From positions 1 through 5,487 of the forward strand of contig JAFYML010000005.1 in assembly GCA_017556595.1 (NCBI GenBank): a DNA stretch of 5,487 nt, written 5' to 3'. Below are positions 1 to 5,487 of the stretch, one piece after another. The notes under the pieces are model-generated. The model did not search any database, was not told the DNA's origin, and saw only the letters and a list, made by a program, of their open reading frames with translations. The translations under genes were made by a program, and so were the position numbers. Every line of letters starts with the position of its first letter. Positions within the stretch are counted from its first letter, which is position 1. This DNA comes from Bacteroides sp. (GTDB lineage Bacteria > Bacteroidota > Bacteroidia > Bacteroidales > Bacteroidaceae).

Positions 1-1852
1 CGCCATACATTACTTCGTAGTAGCCCCAATCAATAACCGGTCCACCGGCTACACCTACCTTATAGATTTCGGGATAGCGAAGCATCAATGCGGTGGTCAT
101 GTGTCCGCCAAAGCTCCATCCATGTACACCAATGCGATTGCCATCAACGTATGGCAACGATTTCAAGAACTCAACACCCAGCACTTGGTCTTTACCCTCT
201 TCAACACCTAATTGGCGGAAGGTAGCGCTTTCAAACTCAAATCCACGATTGTCGCTTCCTCGGTTGTCGAGTGTAAACAGAATGTATCCTTTGTTGGCCA
301 TGTAAAGATCCCACTTTCCTGCACTGTGCATAAAGCCGTTGGTTATCATCTGTGCATGAGGACCTCCATATACATAAACAATGGCTGGATATGTTTTGTT
401 AGGATCGAAATCGGCCGGTTTGATGAGGCGATAATATAAATCTGTCACACCATCGGCGGCCTTGATAGTGCCTGTTTCTACACTTGGCATTATGAAGTCG
501 GCATACGGATTGGCTGCAGTGAGTAAGCGAATAGCCTTGCCTTTTCCATTGGGAATAATTTCCGAGATGCGTGCTTCGGTAGGGGTTTGATAAGTGTCTA
601 TCAAGTATGTGCCCGATGCAGAGAGTAGTGCGCTATGTACACCTTCGGCATTGCCCAACAAGGTGCGCTTGCCATTCTTGATGTTCACACTATAGATATT
701 CGATTGCAACGGCGATTGTTCGGTGCTAAGAATGATAACCTCTTTCTTCTTGTTGTTGAAGCCCAACACCTCTTGTACCAACCAATTACCAGTGGTTAGT
801 GCTTTGATGTTTCCCTCTTTATTCATCAGATAGATGTGATTGTATCCATCTTTTTCGCTTTGGTAGATGAATTGCGTTTCGTCCCAAGGCAAGAAGATGA
901 TGGGGTGTTCAGGTTCTACGTACTTTGAATGTGTTTCTTCGTAGATAACCTTTAGCAGTTCGCCATTTTCAGCACTGTATTCGCACAATTTGGCATGATT
1001 CTGGTCGCGATTCACCTCGATGAGGAAAAGGCTCTTTTCGTCCGGACTCCAACTGATGTTGGTAAAGTAGCGGTCGGTAGGGTCGCCTGCTTGCAGATAG
1101 ATGGTTTGTTGGGTACGAGGATTGTAAATACCTACAGTTACTTGGTGGCTGGTCATGCCGGCCATGGGGTAACGCACATTGTTTACCTCACCCACGCGGG
1201 CGGTGATATCTACCAACGGATATTGTGTCACCATGCTTTCGTCCATGCGGTAGAAGGCAAGCAGATGTCCCTTGGGGCTCCAGAAAGTACCTTTGCTGAT
1301 GCCAAATTCGTTGCGGTGTACGCTTTGTCCGCAAACAATACCTTCGGGCTCGTTGGTCACTTGTTGGCCGTTCACATATAGGTTGTTGCCAATGGTATAG
1401 GCTACGTTGTCGCTATGAGTGTGATAATCAAAGTTTGCCACTCCTCTTGTTGGAAGTTCATCGCGCTTGCTAGCCTCGCCTGTTACCCAATCATAGATAG
1501 CATATTGCGAACTTGCCGGAAGTAATACTTGTGTATCGCCCGGCCAAGGGAATGAAACATTGTACAAACTGCTGATGGGCTTGATGCCTGCGGCTTCCAA
1601 TGCAATGTTCATCTTTTGGCGAGTGAAGAGAAGCGTCTCTTCGCCGGTGGCAGGGTCGATGGCAAACAACGAATCTATTTCGGGCTTGATGGCTGTATCG
1701 CCCCACCATTGCAATCCGTACATGCTTTCGGCATAGCGGTAAGTCTCTCCACCAGGGATAAGGTCTTCCAATGTGGGCATCTTCAACGTTTGTGCCATCG
1801 TTGTTGTGCTAAACATAATAGCTGTAATAATACTGAATAAGTTATATTTCAT
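1..1852 (-). CDS. ptpA: Prolyl tripeptidyl peptidase-like S9 serine protease (PtpA/DPP IV family), 3' end outside window
   Basis: A periplasmic exopeptidase of family S9 that, if PtpA, releases Xaa-Xaa-Pro tripeptides from the N-terminus of peptides. The 617 visible residues read: signal peptide (1-20), beta-propeller (about 30-430), then alpha/beta-hydrolase. VYGGPHAQ (Tyr495) is the oxyanion-hole region and GWSFGG holds the nucleophile Ser580. Around residues 170-200 the HRNEFG / KGTFWSPKG / FYRMDES stretch resembles Porphyromonas gingivalis PtpA rather than true DPP IV, which has a Glu-Glu pair there. Glu182, Ser580 and Glu613 (in YYEVMYG) each sit exactly 23 residues before PtpA Glu205, Ser603 and Glu636 as I recall that protein. 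The catalytic Asp and His, expected near 655 and 687, lie beyond base 1, so about 90 residues are missing. Start: ATG at 1852-1850 gives a proper signal peptide; Met13 and Met19 would destroy it. AAAGGAG lies about 15 nt upstream, inside the end of rlmL, too far to be a convincing ribosome site. The gap to rlmL is 10 bp. S9 family is certain; PtpA over DPP IV is likely. Confidence 0.88.
   Translation of the reverse strand, partial: MKYNLFSIITAIMFSTTTMAQTLKMPTLEDLIPGGETYRYAESMYGLQWWGDTAIKPEIDSLFAIDPATGEETLLFTRQKMNIALEAAGIKPISSLYNVSFPWPGDTQVLLPASSQYAIYDWVTGEASKRDELPTRGVANFDYHTHSDNVAYTIGNNLYVNGQQVTNEPEGIVCGQSVHRNEFGISKGTFWSPKGHLLAFYRMDESMVTQYPLVDITARVGEVNNVRYPMAGMTSHQVTVGIYNPRTQQTIYLQAGDPTDRYFTNISWSPDEKSLFLIEVNRDQNHAKLCEYSAENGELLKVIYEETHSKYVEPEHPIIFLPWDETQFIYQSEKDGYNHIYLMNKEGNIKALTTGNWLVQEVLGFNNKKKEVIILSTEQSPLQSNIYSVNIKNGKRTLLGNAEGVHSALLSASGTYLIDTYQTPTEARISEIIPNGKGKAIRLLTAANPYADFIMPSVETGTIKAADGVTDLYYRLIKPADFDPNKTYPAIVYVYGGPHAQMITNGFMHSAGKWDLYMANKGYILFTLDNRGSDNRGFEFESATFRQLGVEEGKDQVLGVEFLKSLPYVDGNRIGVHGWSFGGHMTTALMLRYPEIYKVGVAGGPVIDWGYYEVMYG
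1793..1852 (-). other. Sec signal peptide of PtpA, likely signal peptidase I type
   Basis: Residues 1-20 have Lys2, a hydrophobic core from Leu5 to Phe14 (LFSIITAIMF), a Ser/Thr-rich stretch, and a T-M-A/Q cleavage site after Ala20. There is no lipobox Cys, so the product should be a soluble periplasmic or exported enzyme and not a lipoprotein. Cleavage would leave Gln21 at the new N-terminus, a common pattern in Bacteroidetes. The prediction is by eye. Confidence 0.8.
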
Positions 1853-1862
1853 AGCTAAACAA

Positions 1863-3254
1863 TTATTCTCCTTTTCTATTCTCTTTGGTTTCGCGGCGTT
1901 TACGGTCGGGATAGGATTCGTTTCGTGGGCAACGATAGAAACCATTCTCGTTTTCTTGATTATAGGCAGTGCCGTAAGGCTTGCGAGTAAAAGGACGATT
2001 TTTGGACGATTGATTTTTAGAGTCGGCTTTTTGTCCCTTTCTATCTTCGGGCTTGAAGGCCTTGCGCGGCTTATATGTTTTCTCTGTCTTATTCAATTTT
2101 TCGCCCTCAGAGCGGAAAGCTTTGTATTTACCATCGAATATTTCATATTGGCGGAATTGACAATCTAAGGAGCCATTCATCAATGGAATTCGTTGGGTTG
2201 CTTTCAATCCGATTTGATCGAAACATTCGTCGCGATACGAAAGAATCCAAGCTTCATTGCCTACAAAGGCATGTTTCAATCGTTCGCCAATGGTTTGATA
2301 CAATCCTAACAAATCGTTTGTCGAGATACGTTCACCATAAGGTGGGTTGGTAATGATGATGGATTTTTCTTTAGGTTGTTCAAACTGTTGGAAGGCTTGC
2401 AGTTTCAGTACAATATCCTTGCTCAATCCGGCAGCTTTCACATTGTTTGTGGCAATTAGGTTGGCTGCAGGGTTATTGTCGTATCCGTAAATCTTATGCT
2501 TAAATTCGCGCTCTTGGCTATCGTCGTTGTAGATATTGTCCAACAATTCAGCATCGAAATCGGGCCATTTTTCAAAAGCATAACCCTTGCGGAAGATACC
2601 CGGCGCAATGTTCTTGGCTATCAATGCTGCTTCGATGGGGATGGTTCCCGAACCGCACATAGGGTCAATCAAGTCGCATTCACCTTTCCAACCGGTCATC
2701 ATAATCATACCTGCCGCCAACACTTCATTCAGAGGAGCCTCTACAGCCTCTTGTCTGTATCCACGACGATGCAACGATTCGCCACTCGAGTCGAGCGATA
2801 GCGTACAATCATTCTCTGCGATATGAATGTTAATCAGTACATCCGGATTGTTTACACGCACGCCTGGACGTTCGCCGGTCTTTTCGCGGAAATAGTCCAC
2901 AATAGCATCCTTCACTTTGTAGGCCACAAAGCGGCTATGGCGAAACTCTTGGCTGAAGATAGTTGGCTCTACGGCAAATGTTTTCTCTGTAGTCAAAAAA
3001 TCTTCCCAATGAACTTCCTGAATCTTGCTATACACTTCGTCGGCGTTATTTGCCTTGAAATGCTTGATAGGTTTCAGGATGCGGATTGCTGTACGCAAGC
3101 AGAAGTTTGCCTTGTACATCATCTCTTTGTCTCCACTGAACGAAACCATTCTTCGTCCTATCTGTACGTCGTTGGCTCCAAGTGCTGTTAATTCGGTTGC
3201 CAGGATCTCTTCCAACCCTTGAAAGGTCTTGGCTATCATTTCAAATGATTGCAT
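1863..3254 (-). CDS. rlmL: THUMP-domain class I SAM-dependent rRNA guanine-N2 methyltransferase (RlmL type)
   Basis: A cytoplasmic RNA methyltransferase. By family it transfers a methyl group from SAM to the N2 of a guanine in 23S rRNA (m2G2445 in E. coli RlmL). The 463 residues show an N-terminal ferredoxin-like plus THUMP region (about 1-155), then a Rossmann-fold methyltransferase. SAM motif I is DPMCGSGT (197-204), the following acidic motif is GYDNNP (257-262), and the catalytic motif IV is NPPYGER (303-309), typical of N2-guanine methylation. The second (RlmK, m7G2069) half of the E. coli fusion is absent, so this is the single-domain form seen in many bacteria. Residues from about 380 on form an unusual Lys/Arg/Asn/Glu-rich, low-complexity tail, probably disordered and RNA-binding. 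It starts 17 bp after cysE ends and stops 10 bp before ptpA, so co-transcription is likely. Met1 is preferred because MQSFEMIAKTF fits the family start; Met6 is possible. No Shine-Dalgarno is visible. The exact target base is inferred from the family. Confidence 0.9.
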   Translation of the reverse strand: MQSFEMIAKTFQGLEEILATELTALGANDVQIGRRMVSFSGDKEMMYKANFCLRTAIRILKPIKHFKANNADEVYSKIQEVHWEDFLTTEKTFAVEPTIFSQEFRHSRFVAYKVKDAIVDYFREKTGERPGVRVNNPDVLINIHIAENDCTLSLDSSGESLHRRGYRQEAVEAPLNEVLAAGMIMMTGWKGECDLIDPMCGSGTIPIEAALIAKNIAPGIFRKGYAFEKWPDFDAELLDNIYNDDSQEREFKHKIYGYDNNPAANLIATNNVKAAGLSKDIVLKLQAFQQFEQPKEKSIIITNPPYGERISTNDLLGLYQTIGERLKHAFVGNEAWILSYRDECFDQIGLKATQRIPLMNGSLDCQFRQYEIFDGKYKAFRSEGEKLNKTEKTYKPRKAFKPEDRKGQKADSKNQSSKNRPFTRKPYGTAYNQENENGFYRCPRNESYPDRKRRETKENRKGE

Positions 3255-3271
3255 AGGTGTGTGCGTATCGT

Positions 3272-4162
3272 TTATTTACGTTGTACAATTCTGTCTCCGG
3301 GGGCAACATCTTGTGTCACCCAAATATTTCCTCCCACTGTGGCACCCTTGCCAATGGTGATGCGTCCCAAGATGGTAGCATTCGAGTAGATAATGACATC
3401 GTCCTCCAATATGGGGTGGCGGGGAATACCTTTGATGGGCTTGCCGTCTTCGTCCAATGGGAAACTTTTTGCACCAAGCGTTACGCCTTGGTATAGCTTC
3501 ACATGGTTGCCAATGATACAGGTTTCGCCAATTACTACACCTGTACCATGGTCGATGGTGAAGTGCGAACCGATTTGTGCGCCCGGGTGAATATCAATCC
3601 CAGTTTCGCTATGCGCCATCTCGGTGATGATGCGTGGAATCAAGGGTACGCCCAGTTCGCGCAATTGGTGTGCAATGCGATAGTTGCTGATGGCTTTTAT
3701 GGCAGGATAGCAAGAAATGACCTCACCGTAGCTTGTAGCTGCGGGGTCGCCATTGTATGCTGCTTCCACATCGGTGGCAAGTAGTTTTCTGATTTGGGGT
3801 AAATGAGCGATGAACGATGCCGATAAATTGGCTGCTTTCAAACGTAATTCTTCATCGCAAGCTCGGTTGCTGTTCTCCTCTACCGAACACAAACCGGCCA
3901 GAATTTGTTGAGTCAGTAACTCCATTAGGCGTTCCACATTCACGCCAATGTGATAATTTATGGTACGGCTGTTTAGTGTAGCATTGCCGAAGTAGCCGGG
4001 GAAAAGAATGGCACGAGCCAACTCGACAATTTCGCACAACATGGCTCCTGAAGGCAGTGGATTGCCATCTGTGTGTTGGCGAATCAGTCCTTCGTATGAT
4101 GTGCTTTCCGACAGCTCATCAACGGTTTGTGTCAAGATGTTAGTAAAGTTCAGCGAACTCAT
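3272..4162 (-). CDS. cysE: Serine O-acetyltransferase (CysE/EpsC type)
   Basis: Cytoplasmic enzyme (EC 2.3.1.30) that acetylates L-serine with acetyl-CoA to give O-acetylserine, the substrate cysteine synthase converts to cysteine. The 296 residues comprise an alpha-helical N-terminal domain (about 1-180) and a left-handed beta-helix of hexapeptide repeats (about 185-290). The SAT signature TGIDIHPGA..IG.....DHGTGVVIGE is clear. Asp190 and His205 match the E. coli Asp143/His158 catalytic pair with the same 15-residue spacing. The loop at 230-250 (KSFPLDEDGKPIKGIPRHP) is longer than in E. coli CysE and typical of the EpsC branch. The chain ends in RIVQRK directly after the helix, so the C-terminal segment ending in Ile, which docks into cysteine synthase in enterobacteria and plants, is missing. 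It is the first gene of a probable cysE-rlmL-ptpA operon, with TATCTTTG about 30 bp before the ATG. Confidence 0.95.
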   Translation of the reverse strand: MSSLNFTNILTQTVDELSESTSYEGLIRQHTDGNPLPSGAMLCEIVELARAILFPGYFGNATLNSRTINYHIGVNVERLMELLTQQILAGLCSVEENSNRACDEELRLKAANLSASFIAHLPQIRKLLATDVEAAYNGDPAATSYGEVISCYPAIKAISNYRIAHQLRELGVPLIPRIITEMAHSETGIDIHPGAQIGSHFTIDHGTGVVIGETCIIGNHVKLYQGVTLGAKSFPLDEDGKPIKGIPRHPILEDDVIIYSNATILGRITIGKGATVGGNIWVTQDVAPGDRIVQRK

Positions 4163-4192
4163 TGTGATACTTATTGTTAATCAATTTGGTGA

Positions 4193-4200
4193 CAAAGATA
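4193..4200 (-). promoter_or_regulatory. Bacteroidetes-type -7 promoter element (TATCTTTG) ahead of cysE
   Basis: On the minus strand, TATCTTTG matches the Bacteroidetes sigma-ABfr -7 consensus TAnnTTTG exactly. It lies in the 64-bp gap between the antiporter stop and the cysE start, 30 bp before the ATG, which predicts a leader of roughly 25 nt. No clear -33 TTG is present at the usual spacing; the upstream sequence is A-rich. It would drive cysE and probably rlmL and ptpA. Confidence 0.6.
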
Positions 4201-4226
4201 ACTATTTTTCTATTGCTTCTCTCTTT

Positions 4227-5192
4227 TTATAGCATATAAATCAATGTAGCTGTATAGGCTACGTAGCACAACACCAAGATGCTACCTTCCAAGCGGGTAA
4301 TGGTGCGTTTGCCAAAGAATACACCAAACAACCATAACAAGACAGCCGAGATTACCAGTACCAATAGGTCGAAGTTGGTGATTCCTGCCAAGTGAAGCGG
4401 TGTGATGCTGGCCGAGCAACCCAATACGAAGAAGATGTTGAACAAGTTACTACCCACCACATTACCAATGGCCATTTCAGGATTCTTCTTCAAAGCAGCT
4501 ACTACACTGGTGGCCAATTCGGGCAACGAAGTACCACCGGCAACCAACGTCAAACCAATAATTGATTCGCTTACACCAAGGCTGCGAGCAATGCCACTTG
4601 CGCCATCTACAAATAGGCTACCACCACCGATAAGTGCGGCCAATCCACCCAAAATAAAGAGTACCGATTTCCAAATGGGCAAAACTTTTATTTCTTCACC
4701 ATCGTTGTCGTTGTTTCCCGATTGTCCGTTGCCGGCAATGGCAAACGTATAACTCAAGAAGATGGCAAAGAAACAGAGCAAAATAAGTCCGTCCGAAATG
4801 CCTATGGTGTTTTCGAAAGTTCCATTCAATATACTATCGTTGGCAAATATCAAGAGTGCCAACGATGCCAATATGCAAAGTGGAATCTCTTTCAGCAGTG
4901 TATTGCGTGTCACCATGATAGGAGCAACCATAGCCGTTACACCCACAATCATCAGTGTATTGAAGAGGTTACTTCCCACCACATTACCGATGGCCATGTC
5001 GGCACTGCCTTTCAAAGCCGATGATACGCTGACGGTCAGTTCCGGTGCCGATGTACCGAATGCCACGATGGTCAGACCAATTACAATGTCGGGAATGTTG
5101 AATCGCTTAGCCACCGACGATGCTCCGTCGGTCAAAGCATTGGCTCCCCAAAGAATCAGGAGAAGTCCTCCGATTAAAAATACGATGTTCAT
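4227..5192 (-). CDS. Calcium/sodium antiporter, CaCA family (YrbG-like)
   Basis: An inner-membrane cation exchanger that by family swaps Na+ (or H+) for Ca2+, usually exporting calcium. The 321 residues contain about ten membrane segments in two homologous halves. Alpha repeat 1 has GTSAPE (46-51) and GNVVGSNLFN (69-78); alpha repeat 2 has GTSLPE (220-225) and GNVVGSNLFN (243-252). The key acidic ligands are Glu51 and Glu225, and both motif pairs are offset by exactly 174 residues. The halves are joined by a hydrophilic, acidic linker (about 154-168, NGQSGNNDNDGEE), and no large regulatory loop is present. The length is normal for prokaryotic members such as E. coli YrbG and Methanocaldococcus NCX. 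The start is the ATG at 5192-5190, preceded by an A-run and no Shine-Dalgarno. Upstream is an 87-bp gap filled by an inverted repeat; downstream, 64 bp separate it from cysE. Ion specificity cannot be read from the sequence. Confidence 0.94.
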   Translation of the reverse strand: MNIVFLIGGLLLILWGANALTDGASSVAKRFNIPDIVIGLTIVAFGTSAPELTVSVSSALKGSADMAIGNVVGSNLFNTLMIVGVTAMVAPIMVTRNTLLKEIPLCILASLALLIFANDSILNGTFENTIGISDGLILLCFFAIFLSYTFAIAGNGQSGNNDNDGEEIKVLPIWKSVLFILGGLAALIGGGSLFVDGASGIARSLGVSESIIGLTLVAGGTSLPELATSVVAALKKNPEMAIGNVVGSNLFNIFFVLGCSASITPLHLAGITNFDLLVLVISAVLLWLFGVFFGKRTITRLEGSILVLCYVAYTATLIYML

Positions 5193-5196
5193 TTTT

Positions 5197-5264
5197 TAGT
5201 GTTTAGTGATTAATGATTAACGTTTAGTGGAAACCATTCGGTGGTTACTAATCACTAAACACTA
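5197..5264. repeat. Intergenic inverted repeat: perfect 16-bp arms around a 36-bp centre
   Basis: TAGTGTTTAGTGATTA at 5197-5212 is the exact reverse complement of TAATCACTAAACACTA at 5249-5264. The centre contains a smaller hairpin, AACCA (5232-5236) / TGGTT (5242-5246), and another copy of GTTTAGTG (5222-5229; first copy 5201-5208). TAATC occurs three times on the right (5249, 5263, 5270). The repeat fills nearly all of the gap between rnr and the antiporter. On the transcribed strand its last arm ends five bases before the antiporter ATG. There is no U-tract of the usual intrinsic-terminator kind. It could be a leader or processing hairpin, a weak terminator for rnr, or a dispersed intergenic repeat. 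Confidence 0.85.
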
Positions 5265-5279
5265 ATCGCTAATCATTAT

Positions 5280-5487
5280 TTATAATTTTACCAATTCAAA
5301 GTCTAATTGTTTCTTTTCCAAGTTGGCACGCGCCACACGTATGGTTAGTTCATCGCCCAAGCTGTATGTATTGCGTTTGCGTCGTCCGCGTAGGCAATAG
5401 TTCTTTTCGTCGAATTCGTAGTAGTCATCATCCAAGTCGCGCATCGGTATCATGCCTTCGCACTTGTTTTCGTTGATTTCTACATAC
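5280..5487 (-). CDS. rnr: Ribonuclease R, C-terminal S1 domain (5' part outside window)
   Basis: The last 68 codons of a 3'-to-5' exoribonuclease of the RNase II/RNB family that degrades structured RNA and takes part in rRNA and mRNA turnover. The visible part is the C-terminal S1 RNA-binding domain. The pattern EGMIPMRDLDDDYYEFDEK, then CLRGRR, SLGDEL, IRVARANLEKKQLDFELV, matches the RNase R S1 signature (DG.I....L.DDYY..DE......G......LGD...V.V..A......DF.L). The protein stops two residues after this block (KL, then TAA), so the long Lys-rich tail of E. coli RNase R is absent. The catalytic RNB domain and the start are beyond base 5487. The family is recognised from the S1 domain alone, but the DDYY..DE motif is quite specific. 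Confidence 0.88.
   Translation of the reverse strand, partial: YVEINENKCEGMIPMRDLDDDYYEFDEKNYCLRGRRKRNTYSLGDELTIRVARANLEKKQLDFELVKL

Noticed and set aside
995..1381. A 128-codon plus-strand reading frame
   Set aside because: It is antisense to the beta-propeller of ptpA, whose minus-strand frame is continuous and clearly homologous to S9 peptidases.
1853..1875. AAAGGAG upstream of ptpA as its ribosome-binding site
   Set aside because: It lies about 15 nt before the ATG and is part of the last rlmL codons. Bacteroidales rarely depend on Shine-Dalgarno pairing.
1773..2168. A 131-codon plus-strand reading frame that looks like a multi-pass membrane protein
   Set aside because: It lies antisense to the start of ptpA and the Lys/Glu-rich tail of rlmL. 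The complement of AAA/GAA/AAG-type codons reads as Phe/Leu/Ile, which creates false hydrophobicity. It has no promoter or family match.
4163..4226. A terminator between the antiporter and cysE
   Set aside because: I could find no stem of useful length in this 64-bp AT-rich gap, only the -7 promoter element.
4762..5199. A 145-codon plus-strand reading frame
   Set aside because: It is wholly antisense to the antiporter. Its composition follows from the strongly constrained alpha-repeat codons, and no known domain is recognisable.
5197..5264. Inverted repeat as a standard rho-independent terminator of rnr
   Set aside because: The stem is AT-rich, the loop is 36 nt, and on the minus strand the second arm is followed by an A-run and an ATG, not a U-tract. 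Termination is possible but not supported in the classical form.
5197..5264. Inverted repeat as a CRISPR fragment or insertion-sequence end
   Set aside because: There is no regular repeat-spacer spacing, no transposase, and no target duplication visible. The arms are inverted, not direct.

Overview
This is an ordinary chromosomal segment from a member of the Bacteroidales, probably Bacteroides, Prevotella or a close relative. Four things point there: a periplasmic S9 peptidase close to the prolyl tripeptidyl peptidase of Porphyromonas; starts without usable Shine-Dalgarno sequences; an exact Bacteroidetes-type -7 promoter element (TAnnTTTG) ahead of cysE; and a stand-alone RlmL-type methyltransferase with a long basic tail. 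The genus cannot be fixed from the sequence. All five genes lie on the minus strand and share similar codon use. I see no tRNA, rRNA, CRISPR array, insertion sequence or phage gene.

Layout in the direction of transcription, from high to low coordinates. (1) 5487-5280: the last 68 codons of RNase R (rnr), ending with its S1 domain. (2) 5279-5193: an 87-bp intergenic stretch filled by a perfect 16-bp inverted repeat and related AT-rich ATTA/TTTAGTG motifs. (3) 5192-4227: a complete 321-residue Na+/Ca2+-exchanger-type antiporter (CaCA family, YrbG-like) with two near-identical alpha repeats. (4) 4226-4163: a short gap carrying the -7 element TATCTTTG. (5) 4162-3272: serine O-acetyltransferase (cysE/epsC type). 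(6) 3254-1863: a THUMP-domain 23S rRNA guanine-N2 methyltransferase (RlmL type). (7) 1852-1: prolyl tripeptidyl peptidase-like S9 protease (ptpA), cut off by the window edge before its catalytic Asp and His.

cysE, rlmL and ptpA are separated by only 17 and 10 bp and probably form one transcript from the promoter in front of cysE. The grouping joins cysteine precursor synthesis, ribosome modification and periplasmic peptide breakdown. A shared physiological role is only an inference. The antiporter looks independently transcribed, or read through from rnr across the inverted repeat.

Nothing here amounts to a new biological system. The points most worth checking are the intergenic inverted repeat, the low-complexity basic tail of RlmL, the SAT that stops at the end of its beta-helix, the tailless RNase R, and the constant 23-residue offset that separates PtpA from true DPP IV.
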